Source of the DNA: Maritimibacter sp.
Lineage (GTDB): Bacteria > Pseudomonadota > Alphaproteobacteria > Rhodobacterales > Rhodobacteraceae
NCBI GenBank assembly: GCA_003520545.1
Contig: DOUP01000303.1
Span: 1-16,289 of the forward strand
Length of the DNA: 16,289 nucleotides
Reading direction: 5' to 3'
This document shows, piece after piece, positions 14,514 to 16,289 of the stretch. Position 1 is the stretch's first letter; every line of letters begins with the position of its first letter. Position numbers and translations under genes: made by a program. The notes under the pieces were generated by a model. It saw only the letters and a list, made by a program, of their open reading frames with translations, did not search any database and was not told where the DNA came from.

Positions 14514-16259
14514 TCATTCCTTCCGTAGCAGGTAGAAAAAGTCCCGGTTGTCAGCAAAGCCCACGAAGCGCGGGATTTGCTGGTTATTGGCCCAGGGGTC
14601 GCTCTCGGCCATGTAGCGGTTGAGATGCATCGGGGTCAGCCCGTCGCCCTCGTCATTTTGCTTGTAGACGGCGAGGTAGGTCAATTCCGGTGAGTTCATG
14701 TCCAGAAGCATCCCGTAGTCGCAATCGTAGGCCTGGAAGGTGCGCGCCATGCCCGAGGGCGTCGCGGTCGAGAAATAGCCGTAGAGCAGGAACTTTCGGT
14801 CGCCTGCTTCCTTCAGGCAAGTGCCCGCGCGGAGTGTGCGAAGCTCAGCTTCGGCAGAGCCCGACCAGTTGCCGCCCCCCCAGGACGTCACGCGATCGCC
14901 CGGCACGCTGGCCCCCGTGTCCGGGTCCCGCACGACCAGCGGAACACCGTTCTGACGCGCAAACTGGAGGTTCGGGATCATATCTGCGTCGGCTTCGGTC
15001 CAGGTCTTCATCCCGACCTCACCCTCAACAGTCACGTAAAGGGTCGCAAGGTTGGGGATCAGTTTGGAAAACGTCACGCCGTTCGAAATGAAGCCGTAGT
15101 GGTGGCCTTTATTGAAGGTCGCGTAGTCGCCGAAGCGAAACGCGCCGTGATCGCGTTTGAACCCCCCGGCAAAGGCGCCGACCGCGCGGCTCGTATGGCT
15201 CGGGTTCAGCATCCCGTTCCGAACCAAGGGAGCAGCACGGGCGAACCCGTCCGGCCCCGGGATGTTCCAATCATTGCCGGTGCGGCGCGGACGCGAGGAC
15301 CAGTTCAGGTTCGGGTGATCGGTGCCCAGTTCGTACCCCAGTTCAAGCTGGCTCAGGTCAAAGGCGACAAGGTAGACGTCCGCGTTCTGTTCGACACCGT
15401 CGATCCAATTGGCGCCGTTACGCTCGCTCGTGATCTCTTGCGAAATGTAGCCCGGTTTCATGACGCTGCCATAGACGCCTTTGACACCGGTGACGCCATA
15501 CCAAGCGCCGGCTTCCAACCCGTTATCGGCTCCGTCCACTTCGATCGACCAGTTGGGCCGCATGATCGGCTGACGGTCGAGCCGGGCCTGGCCCAGGGCG
15601 GCCACCGCGTCGCCTGCATCTCCCTCCACCGTCTCCGCGTCTTCCAGGAAGGCGTCTTCGAAGAACGCACCCTTGATGAGGTTCACAAGCTTGTCGCCAA
15701 AGACCACGTGATCGCGCAGGAAATCCGAGACCGCTTCGCGGTTGGTGCGGCTGCCCGCGACTTCGTTGCGCAGATATACCGCGCCATTGCACATCGGCGC
15801 ATAGGGAAGCCCGCTCTGGCTCGCCACCTGAAGCGCGGAAGGCGCGCCGTCCCACGGTCGGCACGCCACCTCGCCACCGTTGCCTGACACCATGATCGCT
15901 GGCGCGTCCGCGTCGTTCAAGGACAGGGTCCAGACCGCCGCATCCGCGTTCTCCAGATGATAAGTCTGCACGGGCAGGCCCTGGGCAGGCCGAAATTCGA
16001 GCAAATACCAACGGTTCACAGCTGGATGAAGCGAGGTCAGGCGGTAGGTTGCGCCATCCGCCCCGGTCGCCTCATCCGTCGCCCGCATCGGAGCGAGGTC
16101 GACGGGCGACGACACGGAATACTGACCATAGGTCTCCCATTGTGCCTTCAGTGTCGCCGCGTCGGTCTCGATCCCCTCGGCTGCAGACACCATCCCGGCC
16201 CCAGCCCAGATCGCTGCCGAAAAAACAGCACCGTGTCCCCAGTTCCGCGTCTTTGACAT
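14514..16259 (-). CDS. Secreted protein with probable phosphodiester glycosidase (NAGPA-like) domain
   Basis: A 581-aa exported protein with a signal peptide (hydrophobic run about 10-25, cleavage near VSA-AEG at 26-28). The N-terminal 250 residues show no domain I know. From about residue 340 the layout matches NAGPA-like secreted proteins: SRAVGAFAGGF (357-367), a short basic/His segment ending HHYGF, a strand region LATLYVTVEGEVGMKTW (404-420), a QNGVPLVVRD segment (436-445), then a C-terminal YDCDYGMLLDMNS (511-523) where enzymes usually have a Cys-x-x-A-hydrophobic-LDGG motif. The GG is replaced by MN, so activity is uncertain. NAGPA enzymes cleave sugar phosphodiesters; here it could act on envelope or exopolysaccharide material (inference). 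The ATG at 16259 follows GAGGG with 6 bases spacing. It is cotranscribed with the downstream FGE-like gene. Confidence 0.68.
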   Translation of the reverse strand: MSKTRNWGHGAVFSAAIWAGAGMVSAAEGIETDAATLKAQWETYGQYSVSSPVDLAPMRATDEATGADGATYRLTSLHPAVNRWYLLEFRPAQGLPVQTYHLENADAAVWTLSLNDADAPAIMVSGNGGEVACRPWDGAPSALQVASQSGLPYAPMCNGAVYLRNEVAGSRTNREAVSDFLRDHVVFGDKLVNLIKGAFFEDAFLEDAETVEGDAGDAVAALGQARLDRQPIMRPNWSIEVDGADNGLEAGAWYGVTGVKGVYGSVMKPGYISQEITSERNGANWIDGVEQNADVYLVAFDLSQLELGYELGTDHPNLNWSSRPRRTGNDWNIPGPDGFARAAPLVRNGMLNPSHTSRAVGAFAGGFKRDHGAFRFGDYATFNKGHHYGFISNGVTFSKLIPNLATLYVTVEGEVGMKTWTEADADMIPNLQFARQNGVPLVVRDPDTGASVPGDRVTSWGGGNWSGSAEAELRTLRAGTCLKEAGDRKFLLYGYFSTATPSGMARTFQAYDCDYGMLLDMNSPELTYLAVYKQNDEGDGLTPMHLNRYMAESDPWANNQQIPRFVGFADNRDFFYLLRKE

Positions 16260-16289
16260 TCTTTTCCCTCACCGTTCGGGCGACCGTTC

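Overview
The window looks like chromosomal DNA of an alphaproteobacterium, most likely in the Rhodobacterales/Roseobacter range. The grounds are GC-rich coding DNA, a non-canonical sigma-54-type activator of a kind known from that order, and the gene mix (phosphorelay regulators, aromatic alcohol/aldehyde oxidation, secreted proteins). This placement is inference: no rRNA or other phylogenetic marker is present. The left third looks less GC-rich than the right two thirds and has longer gene-free stretches.

Region 1 (1-2201): the C-terminal end of a sensor histidine kinase enters on the + strand. Facing it is a two-gene minus-strand operon of a SAM-dependent methyltransferase and a LuxI/FeeM-type N-acyltransferase, which may make and modify an acylated amino-acid-like small molecule. 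Region 2 (2202-6934) is a signalling cluster. It holds a receiver protein with an unusual C-terminal domain (RR1, +), a possible 62-aa small protein (-), a stand-alone CheY-like receiver (-), and a second RR1-like protein (RR2, -) joined by a 4-base stop/start overlap to an HPt phosphotransfer protein. RR1 and RR2 are paralogues whose shared output domain looks like a degenerate GGDEF fold. With the kinase fragment, these are the parts of a multistep phosphorelay. Region 3 (6935-8007) is about 1 kb without a convincing gene, with possible remnants of broken genes.

Region 4 (8008-13485) is a small-molecule oxidation module. A minus-strand operon runs benzaldehyde-type aldehyde dehydrogenase, aryl-alcohol-type zinc alcohol dehydrogenase, then an alpha/beta hydrolase of the HSL family. 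A XylR/DmpR-like regulator diverges from it. The logical flow is ester to alcohol to aldehyde to acid. The regulator keeps the His/Trp pair and zinc ligands of phenol-sensing relatives, but its AAA+ domain has lost the GAFTGA loop and has altered Walker B and arginine-finger residues. It therefore probably does not act through sigma-54. The 241-base divergent gap holds two clean inverted repeats that are candidate operators.

Region 5 (13486-16289): a minus-strand pair of secreted proteins with overlapping stop and start codons. The first resembles phosphodiester glycosidase (NAGPA-like) proteins. The second has an FGE/SUMF1 fold but lacks the catalytic cysteine pair of true formylglycine-generating enzymes. 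No tRNA, rRNA, CRISPR array or intact insertion sequence was seen.
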